Positions 1 to 8,600 of a stretch of DNA of 17,241 nucleotides are shown piece by piece. The DNA is taken from assembly GCA_030595765.1 (NCBI GenBank), contig JAUVCJ010000023.1, positions 1 through 17,241 of the forward strand, given 5' to 3'. The number at the start of each line of letters is the position of its first letter. Position 1 is the stretch's first letter. Both the position numbers and the translations under genes were made by a program. The notes beneath the pieces were generated by a model, which was given only the letters and a program-made list of their open reading frames with translations, did not search any database and was not told the DNA's origin. The DNA is from Thermoplasmatota archaeon. GTDB taxonomy: Archaea > Thermoplasmatota > Thermoplasmata > GCA-020350865 > JAUVCJ01.

Positions 1-59
1 CAGCTACCAACACATATCTCGCAGCCTATGCAAAGCTCTGCAACTACCAGGGTCTTCAT
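1..59 (-). CDS. etfA: Electron transfer flavoprotein alpha subunit with N-terminal ferredoxin motif (partial, 5' end only)
   Basis: Only the first 19 codons are in the window; the gene runs off the left edge. The reading starts MKTLVVAELCIGCEICVGS, with Cys10, Cys13 and Cys16 in the CxxCxxC spacing of a [4Fe-4S] ferredoxin. Its ATG overlaps the TGA of the EtfB gene in an ATGA junction (56-59), so the two are co-transcribed and probably translationally coupled. EtfB followed by EtfA is the usual order. A ferredoxin-like extension at the EtfA N-terminus is known from clostridial electron-bifurcating ETFs such as those of caffeyl-CoA reductase and lactate dehydrogenase; here it is inferred from a few residues. 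The EtfA assignment rests on the neighbour and could be wrong if another iron-sulfur protein follows. Confidence 0.6.
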   Translation of the reverse strand, partial: MKTLVVAELCIGCEICVGS

Positions 60-859
60 GAAACCGACCTCCTTACAACATTCTTTTCTTTAAGCTTGTC
101 AACCAGCAAGGATGCAAGTGCCTGGGCACCATCTGCCTCCAGCATCTCGACTGTGCCCTTAGGTTCGGGTGCGAAGGTGCGTTTGACCTGGGTCGGTGAA
201 CCATTGAGCCCTATCATGGAAGGGTCTGCGCCAAGATCCTCAGCGGTCCATACCTGGGTCTTAAGCTCCCTGTGTGCCTTGACTATCCTGCCCATGCGGG
301 GGTATCTTGGCTCGTTAAGATCCTTGATGGCTGTAAGAAGTACTGGAAAGCCAACTTCGAGCTTGACATGGCTGTCTTCGAGAGCCCTCTCGACAATAAG
401 CTTCTCGCCCTCCTTCTTGACATCACGAACATAAGTTACCTGGGGAATTCCTAAGGATTCAGCAAGCTGAGGTCCTATCTGAGCGGTGTCGCCATCAATG
501 GCTTCCCTGCCGCAGAAGATGATGTCATACTTGCCAATTTTTTTGATGCCCAATGATATCGAGTTTGCTGTTGCCCAGGTGTCGGCTCCAGCAAAGGCTC
601 GGTCGCATAAAAGGACTGTATGATCCACTCCCATTGCATATACCTCACGTAGTGCAACCTCAGCCTGTGGTGGACCCATTGTCAGGGCGGTAACGGTGCC
701 ACCATGCAACTCCCTTAGCCGCAGGGCCTCCTCTACCGCATGCTTGTCATCTGGATTGACAATGCTGGGTACGCCTTCTCTAACCAAGGTACCGGTCTCC
801 GGGTCGATCTTGACATCGGTGGTGTCCGGCACCTGTTTGATGCACACTATGATATCCAT
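56..859 (-). CDS. etfB: Electron transfer flavoprotein beta subunit
   Basis: This 267-residue protein is EtfB, which with EtfA forms a soluble FAD/AMP heterodimer that passes electrons between acyl-CoA-type dehydrogenases and quinone, ferredoxin or NADH. The start MDIIVCIKQVPDTTDVKID is the classic EtfB N-terminus, followed by the NPDDKHAVEEALRL and TVTALTMGP segments, a DTAQIGPQLAE nucleotide-binding stretch and the RYP(R)MGRI motif near residue 190. An in-frame ATG lies 40 codons further upstream, but those residues do not look like ETF. The start at 859 is preceded by a GAGG at 868-871 and by a minus-strand TATA box at 917-922. It overlaps the downstream EtfA gene by four bases. Whether the complex bifurcates electrons cannot be told from EtfB alone. 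Confidence 0.93.
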   Translation of the reverse strand: MDIIVCIKQVPDTTDVKIDPETGTLVREGVPSIVNPDDKHAVEEALRLRELHGGTVTALTMGPPQAEVALREVYAMGVDHTVLLCDRAFAGADTWATANSISLGIKKIGKYDIIFCGREAIDGDTAQIGPQLAESLGIPQVTYVRDVKKEGEKLIVERALEDSHVKLEVGFPVLLTAIKDLNEPRYPRMGRIVKAHRELKTQVWTAEDLGADPSMIGLNGSPTQVKRTFAPEPKGTVEMLEADGAQALASLLVDKLKEKNVVRRSVS

Positions 860-912
860 GCTAAAATCCTCAATCCGATAAAAAACACCCACGGTATAAG
901 GTTTTCCATTAA

Positions 913-924
913 CCCATTTATAGA
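913..924. promoter_or_regulatory. TATA box shared by divergent etfB and cupin genes
   Basis: The segment CCCATTTATAGA reads TCTATAAATGGG on the minus strand, giving an archaeal TATA box with a predicted start near 890, about 30 bases before etfB. On the plus strand TTTATAGA is also acceptable and predicts a start near 947, 25 bases before the cupin ATG at 972. One box may serve both directions, or only etfB; the sequence does not decide. Confidence 0.4.
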
Positions 925-971
925 GGGACAACACACCAAAAAGCCAAATGCCCTGCTGGCCATGTTTGGGC

Positions 972-1364
972 ATGAACAAAGAAGAAGAAATTCAAGGCAC
1001 CCAGTCTAGCCAATTTCCAGGTCATCTACCATGCCCTTTTCCGGCACCAGTCTCCCAATTCAAAATTGCGGACATACCTTTCGATGGGGTTAACGGATGG
1101 CTGCTTCAGGGAGAGACTGTTGGAGAGGTGGTCTTTGCCTCCTTCGACAAAGAACTCAATGTTCCAGAGCACAAGCACGGAGCACAGTGGGAGGTCGTGG
1201 TGGCTGGACAGGTAGAGTTGACGATGGATGGCACAACAAGAACATATAGGCCAGGGCAGCATTTTGCAATTCCAGCAGACAAGCTACACTCAGCTCTGGT
1301 GCACGCTGGCTACAAGGCTATCATTGTGTTCGAGGAAAAGGACAGGTACAAGCCACAGGAATGA
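972..1364 (+). CDS. Small single-domain cupin protein
   Basis: A 130-residue cupin, a beta-barrel fold that usually binds one metal or a small ligand. Cupin motif 1 is seen as PEHKHGAQWEVVVAG with His67, His69 and Glu74, and motif 2 as PGQHFAIPADKLHSA with His106, so all four usual metal ligands are present. The GVNGWLLQGE segment before the barrel is typical of a family of short stand-alone cupins of unknown substrate. An ATG at 948 is also in frame; 972 is preferred because the protein then starts MNKEEEIQ, as related short cupins do. It is divergent from etfB. A 6-bp hairpin follows the stop. No specific reaction can be assigned. Confidence 0.82.
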   Translation: MNKEEEIQGTQSSQFPGHLPCPFPAPVSQFKIADIPFDGVNGWLLQGETVGEVVFASFDKELNVPEHKHGAQWEVVVAGQVELTMDGTTRTYRPGQHFAIPADKLHSALVHAGYKAIIVFEEKDRYKPQE

Positions 1365-1367
1365 CGC

Positions 1368-1382
1368 TTGCCTATTAGGCAA
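1368..1382 (+). terminator. Short hairpin after the cupin gene
   Basis: TTGCCT-ATT-AGGCAA forms a 6-bp stem with a 3-base loop four bases after the cupin stop. There is no T-run behind it, so it may be a weak terminator or a 3'-end stabiliser. Confidence 0.35.
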
Positions 1383-1504
1383 ATAAAAGCAAAAAGAGAA
1401 CCCCAAAATTGTTCAATGCCCTCCAGATGGCAAAGGTATAATGCAGAATCTCAGAAAGAAGTGCCAGATGTCTTTGCATAACCATTCTTACTCAGTGGGT
1501 TGAA

Positions 1505-1512
1505 AATATAAA
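1505..1512 (+). promoter_or_regulatory. TATA box for the Fic-like gene
   Basis: ATATAAAA lies 38-45 bases before the ATG at 1550 in an AT-rich stretch, predicting a transcript start around 1535 and a leader of about 15 bases. Confidence 0.4.
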
Positions 1513-1549
1513 ATGTATTAATACACGAGAAGCATACTAATGCTCAATT

Positions 1550-2077
1550 ATGGCAAATATTATATTATTTACATTTGAACAATGGGAAAGCGAAAACGCT
1601 AAAGTCATAGCTGAGGCTAAAAACAACAGCTTAAAATATGATCCATCAAAAAGATCACAGATGCATATCGCTTATGGTAAGGAACTCTTCAAGCAATTTC
1701 CCGATGAACTGGAAATTGAAGTCCAAATCGCATACCTATTGAAAAATATGATATGCGCCCAGTGTTTTGAATATGGAAATAAACGCACAGCCCACCGTAT
1801 GGTCCGCCAATTCTCTGAAATCAATGGATACCACATTAACGCCTCTATTGAAGAATGGGTTCGCTTAAGCAAAAAGATCCAAAAAACAATTCCAAAGAAA
1901 TTTGTTATTGACAATCCATACTTTGAATATGATAAAGAAAAGTATCTAACCACTGGCAGTGGAGGAGGATACGCTGTGAAAATTGAAGCGATACCAATGT
2001 TTTGTAGCAATGATAGCCTACAATTTTACAATCGTTATATTATCGATTGGGTAAGGGAACATCTAGAAAAAATCTAG
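1550..2077 (+). CDS. Fic/Doc-fold protein with degenerate active-site motif
   Basis: A 175-residue, all-helical-looking protein. The best clue is residues 71-80, QCFEYGNKRT, followed by an NGY at 92-94: this matches the Fic/Doc signature HxFx(D/E)xN(K/G)R with a downstream NGY helix. However, the catalytic His is Gln71 and the usual acidic residue is Tyr75, while Phe73, Gly76, Asn77, Lys78 and Arg79 are kept. In known family members the His deprotonates the target hydroxyl for AMPylation or phosphorylation, so this protein is probably catalytically altered or dead; that is inference. The region is visibly more AT-rich than the flanking metabolic genes, suggesting acquisition. A 32-residue gene converges on its 3' end. 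It could instead be an unrelated helical protein. Confidence 0.55.
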   Translation: MANIILFTFEQWESENAKVIAEAKNNSLKYDPSKRSQMHIAYGKELFKQFPDELEIEVQIAYLLKNMICAQCFEYGNKRTAHRMVRQFSEINGYHINASIEEWVRLSKKIQKTIPKKFVIDNPYFEYDKEKYLTTGSGGGYAVKIEAIPMFCSNDSLQFYNRYIIDWVREHLEKI

Positions 2078-2172
2078 TCAGCAAGAGCTATGGACGTGGC
2101 CAGATAATCTGGCTGAGATTCCAGTATTTTTGCCATTTTCTCATATTTTTCATCGTCATATACAACTGGCAT
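2074..2172 (-). CDS. 32-residue small protein, unknown
   Basis: A short open frame starting MPVVYDDEKYEKMAK and ending in ATSIALAD. It is supported by signals rather than by homology: a GGTGAG ribosome-binding site sits six or seven bases before the ATG, and a TATA-like TTATTTATAC lies about 40 bases upstream. Its last codons overlap the stop codon of the convergent Fic-like gene by two bases. The acidic-basic helical middle could be an antitoxin remnant or a truncated antitoxin N-terminus, but I do not recognise a family. It may also be untranslated and act as an antisense RNA on the Fic gene end. Confidence 0.4.
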   Translation of the reverse strand: MPVVYDDEKYEKMAKILESQPDYLATSIALAD

Positions 2173-2205
2173 AATACTCACCTATAACAAATATTATGAT
2201 TGGGA

Positions 2206-2220
2206 CAAGTATAAATAACT
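2206..2220. promoter_or_regulatory. TATA-like box, near-symmetric, facing the 32-residue gene
   Basis: The sequence CAAGTATAAATAACT gives TTATTTATACTTG on the minus strand, correctly spaced for the small gene starting at 2172. On the plus strand TATAAATA could also direct transcription rightward into the otherwise empty 2221-2340 stretch, which holds only an 18-codon frame (2248-2304). Confidence 0.35.
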
Positions 2221-2342
2221 ATCCTATAAGCGATAAATTCCATAACGATGGCACTCTTGAAGAGCATTGTTGTGCCTGGTTATGGGGACAAATGTATGGT
2301 CTAGCAAATTACAGTGCTGCCTTTCCCTCTCAACTCCGCTCA

Positions 2343-2353
2343 AAACATATATA
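2343..2353 (+). promoter_or_regulatory. TATA box for glyA
   Basis: ACATATATAAT is a strong archaeal TATA box. It predicts a start near 2375 and a leader of about 50 bases, ending in a GGGGTGA ribosome-binding site at 2411-2417, six bases before the glyA ATG. No riboswitch-like structure is evident in the leader. Confidence 0.45.
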
Positions 2354-2423
2354 ATGAACCAGCGCATTATCTGAAGAACCTAACCGCCAATCTGGTGGGC
2401 TGGACATTCCGGGGTGATTCAAT

Positions 2424-3719
2424 ATGGAAAACATGTACGAGGTCGCAAGTTTTGTAAAAGACAGGGTCAAAAAGCATCATGAATGGTTCAACAAATCTTT
2501 GCCAATGATAGCGTCGGAGAATCTCATGTCGCCGCTGGCAAAGGAGGTCTATAACTCTGATTTCATGGACCGCTATGCTGAAGGCCACCCTGGAGAGAGA
2601 TACTACCATGGCAACGTCTACGTGGATGAGGTGGAGCTCAAAAGCACCGAAATTGCACGCAAGCTCTTCAAGTGCGAGTGGGCAGATGTCCGCCCAACTT
2701 CAGCGACCGTGGCCAATCTCGGGATGCTCAAAGCTCTGGCAAAACCAGGAGACACAATCGGAACAGTAGGATTGAGTCAAGGTGCCCACATCTCCACAGC
2801 CAAGTTCGGAGCTGTTGGAATTCGCGGCCTAAAAAGAGCTGAATATCCGTTCGACCCCGAGATAATGAACATCGATGTTGATGCGACCAACAAGATGATC
2901 CGAGAGGTGCAGCCAAAGGTATGTCTGTTCGGCGAGTCGGTGTTCCTGTTCCCATCTCCAATAAAGGAGCTTTCAGAAGCTATTCAAGAGGTTGGAGCCA
3001 ATGCCTGGTATGATGGAGCTCATGTATTGGGCCTCATTGCTGGCGGAGAGTTCCAAGACCCATTGCGCGAGGGTGTCATGGTGCTCACAGGTTCCACTCA
3101 CAAGACCCTGCCTGGCCCCCAGCACGGTCTTGTGGTTGCCAATCCGCCAACCGAGAAGATGCGAAAGAAGCTCGATTCAGGTATATTCCCTGGTGTGGTC
3201 TCAAACCATCACCTTCACGCAATGGCGGCGCTCACTGTTGCAATGGCAGAGCACATCGAGTTCGGAGCCGCTTATGCAAAACAGGTAATTGCCAACTCTC
3301 AAGCCCTTGGCCAGGCGCTTTATGAGCGCGGATTCAAGGTGCTCGCACCTCACTTGGGCTTTACCAAGTCCCATACACTATCCATTGACGTAGAGCCCCA
3401 AGGCGGAGGCTCGGACGTTGCCCAGCTGCTTGAGGACTGCAACATCATAACCAACAAGAACCTGTTGCCCAGAGACACAAGCCCACGCAACCCAAGCGGC
3501 ATCCGTGTTGGCAGCCAGGAGCTTACACGCCTTGGCATGAAAGAGGCTCAGATGGTGGAGGTCGCAGACATATACAAGATGGCCTTGATGGACAAAAAAC
3601 CTATACCAGAGGTCCATGAGAGGGCCTGGGAACTGAAAAAGGACTTCAACACTGTCAAGTACTGCTACCGCTCAGGAGAAGAGCCTGCCTACAAGTTCTG
3701 GGAACGGTATACCGACTAA
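2424..3719 (+). CDS. glyA: Serine hydroxymethyltransferase
   Basis: A 431-residue cytoplasmic PLP enzyme that interconverts serine and glycine while loading C1 units onto a tetrahydrofolate or tetrahydromethanopterin carrier. The N-terminal IASENLMSP motif (29-37), RYAEGHPGERYYHGN (50-64), the PLP-binding YDGAHVLG with Asp197 and His200, and TGSTHKTLPGPQHG with the Schiff-base Lys227 are all present. Length fits archaeal SHMT. The C1 carrier cannot be deduced by eye. The start is fixed by a good ribosome-binding site (GGGGTGA) at 2411-2417. The gene stands alone, converging on the ligase gene with 46 bases between. Lipoyl carrier and glycine C-acetyltransferase genes elsewhere in the window also concern glycine. 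Confidence 0.95.
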   Translation: MENMYEVASFVKDRVKKHHEWFNKSLPMIASENLMSPLAKEVYNSDFMDRYAEGHPGERYYHGNVYVDEVELKSTEIARKLFKCEWADVRPTSATVANLGMLKALAKPGDTIGTVGLSQGAHISTAKFGAVGIRGLKRAEYPFDPEIMNIDVDATNKMIREVQPKVCLFGESVFLFPSPIKELSEAIQEVGANAWYDGAHVLGLIAGGEFQDPLREGVMVLTGSTHKTLPGPQHGLVVANPPTEKMRKKLDSGIFPGVVSNHHLHAMAALTVAMAEHIEFGAAYAKQVIANSQALGQALYERGFKVLAPHLGFTKSHTLSIDVEPQGGGSDVAQLLEDCNIITNKNLLPRDTSPRNPSGIRVGSQELTRLGMKEAQMVEVADIYKMALMDKKPIPEVHERAWELKKDFNTVKYCYRSGEEPAYKFWERYTD

Positions 3720-3765
3720 AATATCAATAACTAATAAACTGAAGAACTCGTAACATTGCGCCTGC

Positions 3766-5589
3766 CTACCCAACCCGCTTCAGCTGTAATTTATACATCT
3801 GGACAACCTCGTCGCTGGTTGTGGCCTCTTGAGCTGACTTGTCCTCTCGCCATCTTCCAGTGAACCTCGGGAACCTTACAGCCATTCCGGTCTTGTCCTT
3901 TAGTACTCCAAGGGCGCAGGTGTGGATAGGGCTCAGTGATACTTCAGCTCCAGCAACCTCCATGACGACTGAGGGCTCGAAATTGATATCGCTTGTGATG
4001 TTAGATACCACACGTTTGTCTGGCTTATCCATCACAAGAGGTGCGAACCTCTCCATCATGCTAGCAAGGGTCGCATCATCAAATCCGGTGCCCAGTTTAC
4101 AGACGGTCTGGTAGGTGTCGGTCTCTGGGTCGTAGCTGGCCATAAGTAAGCCACCATACCAGCCACTGCGTCTGCCTTTTCCTCTGAAGGCTCCAACAGC
4201 CACGAGGTCCAGGGTGTCCACAAGGTCAGCCTGGTAGTCTCGCTTGTACTTGATCCATTGCCAGCCCCTGCCTCCAGCCCTGTAGGTCGAGTCCTCGGCA
4301 ATTGACTTGGCCATCACTCCCTCGCCACCCTCGGATATCACCATGTCAAAGAACTCTTGGGCCTTTTCAGGCTCGTCGGTCACCAGTATCCTCCCAAGAG
4401 CAACCATGTCGCTTGTTTCGAAGTTATCCTCCAGCGTTCTTCTTCTTTCTGGAAGGGTGCTGTCGGTCATATCTTTCCCATTCAGTGCCAGGCAATCGAA
4501 GAGGTACAGCTTTACTGGTATCTCCTCAACTGCTTTTTCCAGGTCACGCTTGCGCCCACGCCTCTGTGATATCACCTGAAAAGGCAACATCTCGCCAGTG
4601 TTGGGGTCAACTGGAACGCACTCTCCCTCTACTACCGCGCTCTTTCCCTTGAAAGCCGCCAGCAGGCTGTCATGAAGCTCTGGAAACTGTTCTGTAATGT
4701 CCTCCAACTGTCTTGAGAAAAGCTTGACCAAGGAGCCACCATCATCCAGGCAGTTGCCATTCGGGCAGTCTCCATTTGGGTTACCATCATTTCCACCATC
4801 GGCAGAGCGAATATGCGCCTGAACACGCAGCCCATCGTACTTGTACTCGAACTGGCACTCTCCCAGTTTTTCCAGAATATCTGGAACAGACCCCAGGCGC
4901 TCGGCTAGCATAGGCTTAAGCGGAACTCCAAGGCTGAGCTTGATACCTTCAACACCATCCAATCCCTGGCTTGCCAGAATATATGCTACCATCCCCAGGT
5001 CGCTGGATACATTGTAGGCTCTCTCGACCACAGGCTTGTCCTCTCTGGAAACAAATGCGGCACAAAGTGCCTCCAGTATTGTCATTGTGCCAGTGCCGAG
5101 CCTGAGCTTGCCGACCACAGTTCTGATCATGTACCGGGCTTCAATCGGGCTTGCATCATGAAGCAGGTCGGCTATCAGCTGGATCTTCTTCTTCTGGGAC
5201 TGCCCGCCGCTCTTTTCAGTGATTGCCAGAAAGTTGTTGAATACCCGCTCCAGGGTCAGGGCAGATGAGAATAGAGCGGTCTGCTTCTTCTTGGATATCG
5301 CCCAGGCTGCCAGCTCGCCCATGTCGCCCATATCAAGATACTTTTGCTCAAGCTCAATTTCAGGCTGGCCGGTTGTGAATGCAACAGCCTTGAGTGCCAG
5401 CTTGTCGGCCAGACCCAGTTCCAGTCCAGAAAAGTCGGGACCGATCTTGCCCTGGCTCAGGTACACAACCTTTGCCAGATCCTCCTTTGGAGTGGATATG
5501 AAGAGTTCGGCAAGGATGTCCATCATCTCAAGGCGTTTTGGAGTATTCTCCAGCCTGCTATAGGCATCCGCAATTATCGAGTAATCCAT
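3766..5589 (-). CDS. lig: ATP-dependent DNA ligase
   Basis: A 607-residue archaeal replicative-type ligase that seals nicks via an enzyme-AMP intermediate. Order: N-terminal DNA-binding domain (about 1-220), adenylation domain with motif I EYKYDGLR (adenylated Lys250), LFSRQLEDIT near 290, EGEC 321-324, EGVMAK 424-429 and motif V WIKYKRDY 445-452, then an OB-fold ending in RFPRFTGRWREDK (572-584), the family's C-terminal motif. A Gly/Asn/Asp-rich insert of about 22 residues (262-286), containing two Cys, lies between motif I and LFSRQ where homologues have a short turn. The start MDYSIIADAYSRLE is typical and has GAGGT eight bases upstream; a TTTTATC box lies near 5645. Probably acts with PCNA at Okazaki fragments. 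Confidence 0.96.
   Translation of the reverse strand: MDYSIIADAYSRLENTPKRLEMMDILAELFISTPKEDLAKVVYLSQGKIGPDFSGLELGLADKLALKAVAFTTGQPEIELEQKYLDMGDMGELAAWAISKKKQTALFSSALTLERVFNNFLAITEKSGGQSQKKKIQLIADLLHDASPIEARYMIRTVVGKLRLGTGTMTILEALCAAFVSREDKPVVERAYNVSSDLGMVAYILASQGLDGVEGIKLSLGVPLKPMLAERLGSVPDILEKLGECQFEYKYDGLRVQAHIRSADGGNDGNPNGDCPNGNCLDDGGSLVKLFSRQLEDITEQFPELHDSLLAAFKGKSAVVEGECVPVDPNTGEMLPFQVISQRRGRKRDLEKAVEEIPVKLYLFDCLALNGKDMTDSTLPERRRTLEDNFETSDMVALGRILVTDEPEKAQEFFDMVISEGGEGVMAKSIAEDSTYRAGGRGWQWIKYKRDYQADLVDTLDLVAVGAFRGKGRRSGWYGGLLMASYDPETDTYQTVCKLGTGFDDATLASMMERFAPLVMDKPDKRVVSNITSDINFEPSVVMEVAGAEVSLSPIHTCALGVLKDKTGMAVRFPRFTGRWREDKSAQEATTSDEVVQMYKLQLKRVG
4732..4806 (-). repeat. Low-complexity Asn/Gly/Asp-rich insert within the DNA ligase gene
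   Basis: Codons 262-286 of the ligase encode an Asn/Gly/Pro/Asp-rich run with repeated NGN/NGD/DGG units and a CPNGNC segment. The DNA shows matching short imperfect repeats of a GGNAAT-type triplet pattern, as expected for slippage-driven growth of a surface loop. Confidence 0.5.
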
Positions 5590-5699
5590 GAAATTTTACC
5601 TCACATAGAACTATCGATTAATGAGATGCAACCCACGTAGATAAAACGTTTGTAGTCCTCATTTTTCAATCATTGAAAAAAGCTTGATGGCCTGCCAAC

Positions 5700-8600
5700 T
5701 CACTCGCTCTGGCTAACAATTCCATCCACACCGCAATGAGGGCAGGACACCTTGAGGCTGGAGTCCTGGGGAATGGCAACATCGCTGGTGCCAGAGCATC
5801 TTGGGCACTTAATGCGCCTGTGGGTCTCTGCGTAACATAGGGTCCTGCGGCCTTTTCGCTCCATTCTCACCAGGCCTGCACCTTCGAGTAGCTTGACATG
5901 GTAGTTGATAAGCTGCTTGCTCTCCCCTAGTTTGTCTCCGATCTCCTTCTGGGTCAAGCCGGGATCCTCCTTGACAGCTGCAAATATACTCTGCTGGATG
6001 CGGCTCTGGGGATCTGCGGCCTTCTCAGGTATGCTCATGGAATGAATACGCTTTGCCGAGTCTTTAGTAAGCTCGCGCTTGGTCGGATAGAACCTGAGGT
6101 ACTTTCCGTCCCTGCTACCCTTGACAAAACCCTCACGTTCGAGCACCTTCAGATGGTATGTCAGGGTGCCAGCGCGCAGGTCGAGGATCTGCCGCAGGGA
6201 GCTGTAATGGATACCTGGATAGGTGGTGATACTGCCGTAGATCTTACCCCGGGTGAAGTTGTCGAATATCTCAGTGTCATTGATGCGGGTGTATAGAGGT
6301 ATCCATAGCAATGCTATCATGCGGTATTTTCCAAAGTCGGTGGCGAATCCCAGCAATGCAAGGGCTCCCAGGGTGCCAAAACCAACAACAGCTCCTCCTG
6401 TCATTATGATGTCCATTGATGTGGTGGTAGCCACGTTGCCCTGAGATACTGGCAGGGCCCTAAAGGGTATGGGCACCGAGTTGGAACCAGCCTGGGTCGT
6501 GCCTCTGGCCCTGACAATTAGCAGAGCGATGTCGTCCCTATCCATGATGGCACCGTTCTCTGGTAGTGTCAGCAGCAGTGTGAACATGACACTCTGCCCT
6601 GGCTCAACGCTCTGAGAGAGAGGCAGGTGTTGTATGACTAGTCCTGCAGTGTCCATTATCTCCAGGTGAATGGTATCCTCCACCAGCTGCAGCGATCGAA
6701 CATTGAGGTTGACCCTGATTTCATCTCCAGGAATTATGCTCAATAGGTCAACTGCTTCCAACGTAAGAATAAGTCGAGGAGCAAGGCTAGAGCCAACGAT
6801 CAACGAGGCAAAGGCGTGGTCATTGAGCAGATGCTGGTCTGTGCCATTGATGGCAGTGATGATGGCATGGATGTCATGAGCCCCATTCCCTATTGCATTC
6901 CAGAAGATGGAAGCCACTGCACTCTCACCCACTCCTACCGATTGCTCGTCAGAGTAACCTATGCTGACCCCACCGCTATTGGGGTCTCCGTCAAAGAATT
7001 GGACCCTTGCCAGGCCTGGATTGAGGCCGTTATTGCGGATAACAGCATATATTGCAACGTCCTCGCCCTCATTTGGGGTAGAGGTCGAGAACAGTATATC
7101 GTCTGGGGTCAGATACAGGTCAAGGTCAGGTCTGTCCTCGGAAACGACCAGAGGTAGGAATCCGTGTGCGTTCTCTGGATGCATATCCTCTCCCTCCAAC
7201 GAAGATACCCTTGCCCAGAAGCTGGCGGGGCCTGCCTGGCATTCCCAACGGAAAGAGAATCGCAGGGTTTCTGACGGCTCCAGCAGCTCGGTGGACTTGC
7301 CAACCAAGCTTGCCAGCTCCAAAGTATCCCCGACAACTACCTCGGCCTCTACCTGGCTGGACAGTGTCCCGGTATTGAGCACATCGAACCAGATGGTGAT
7401 GTTCTCTCCCACCGTGGGTGTTGGGTTTGAAACATTGATGGACATGACCGACAGGTCGAAATAGTCCAGGACCTCCAGGATGATGGCCTGCGATGAAATA
7501 ATACCAGTCCAATCCACTGGATAAGTTGTATTGATCGTCCTTGTATGGTATCTAGCGTTGATGGAGAAGTCCCCAGAGTAGTATCGTCCTGAAGCATCTG
7601 TGAATGGGTCGCCATCCTGGAACCTGATATCCCACAGGGAGGCCTGAGCCACGATCGACCCTCCAGACAAGGATTGTACAGGAATTGACCCGGGCTGACT
7701 TGGGGATGGCTTCTGCAAAGCATCTGGAGCTAAGGCCCACATGCCTGTGAATATTGCTCCATCGTCCCTTTCAACAACCAGCTCCAGACTCTGGTCTGTC
7801 AGGTTCAGTAGGTCCATTGGGACTGAAGCAGTGTTCGTAAGGTTGACATTGATGATGGTTTCCTCGCCAGGGTCAATAATATCTTTTGAAAGTGAAAGGT
7901 CCAACAACAATGAGGTTGCCGGGTCCTCTGACACCTTGAACTGTACCACATCGGAGCTAAGGGTACTGCACCAGTCAGCATCAATGCCACAAGAGGTGTA
8001 GTGAAGCCTGGCAGAGTAGGTTCCAGGTATGGACCGGTCTGGAAGGTAGCTAATGCCATCTGCAAAAACAGCCAATGCCTGCAAATCAATGCTGCTGGCA
8101 TCAAAGGTTGCGAGTTGTTCCTCTCCAACATCCAGAAGAACAGTTGCAGATCGGTAGTCAGGCAGACCCTCACCTAATGCAGCTACCGAGCCATTAGGAA
8201 GAACTAGCTCCAGGATCACTGAGCTGGCTCCTGGCGGAAGAGATGCCAGTTTGATGGGAGCGTCGTGAAGATTGTGAAGGCCGATATCGAATGTGATGTT
8301 CACACCCTGAACAAAGAGGTTCTTGGTCGGTGCAAGCGTTAGTGTGGCTGGAGCTGATAAGAAACCATTGGGGGCTCCAGGTGTCGGAATCGGATCGATA
8401 TATGAGAAAGCATCCTGATACAGCAGGTCATATCTGGCAATGCTCATCCCTGCAGATATGGGAACACGCTCCAGAGAGTTCCAGGACTCTCCAACCCAGT
8501 CCAAAGCACCCCAGACCAGAACATCCAGCTCAAGAAGCGAGCCATCACCGAGGGCAAGGCCATCCTGCTCTGTAAGGGTCAGGCCAGTCTCCAGCGAGCT

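Noticed and set aside
2248..2304. An 18-codon frame starting ATGGCACTC behind a possible plus-strand TATA box
   Set aside because: Too short, no ribosome-binding site and no recognisable family; could be a leaderless peptide or gene remnant but not supportable.
2354..2423. A riboswitch in the glyA leader
   Set aside because: The leader of about 50 bases shows no glycine, SAM or folate-type motif or strong stems.
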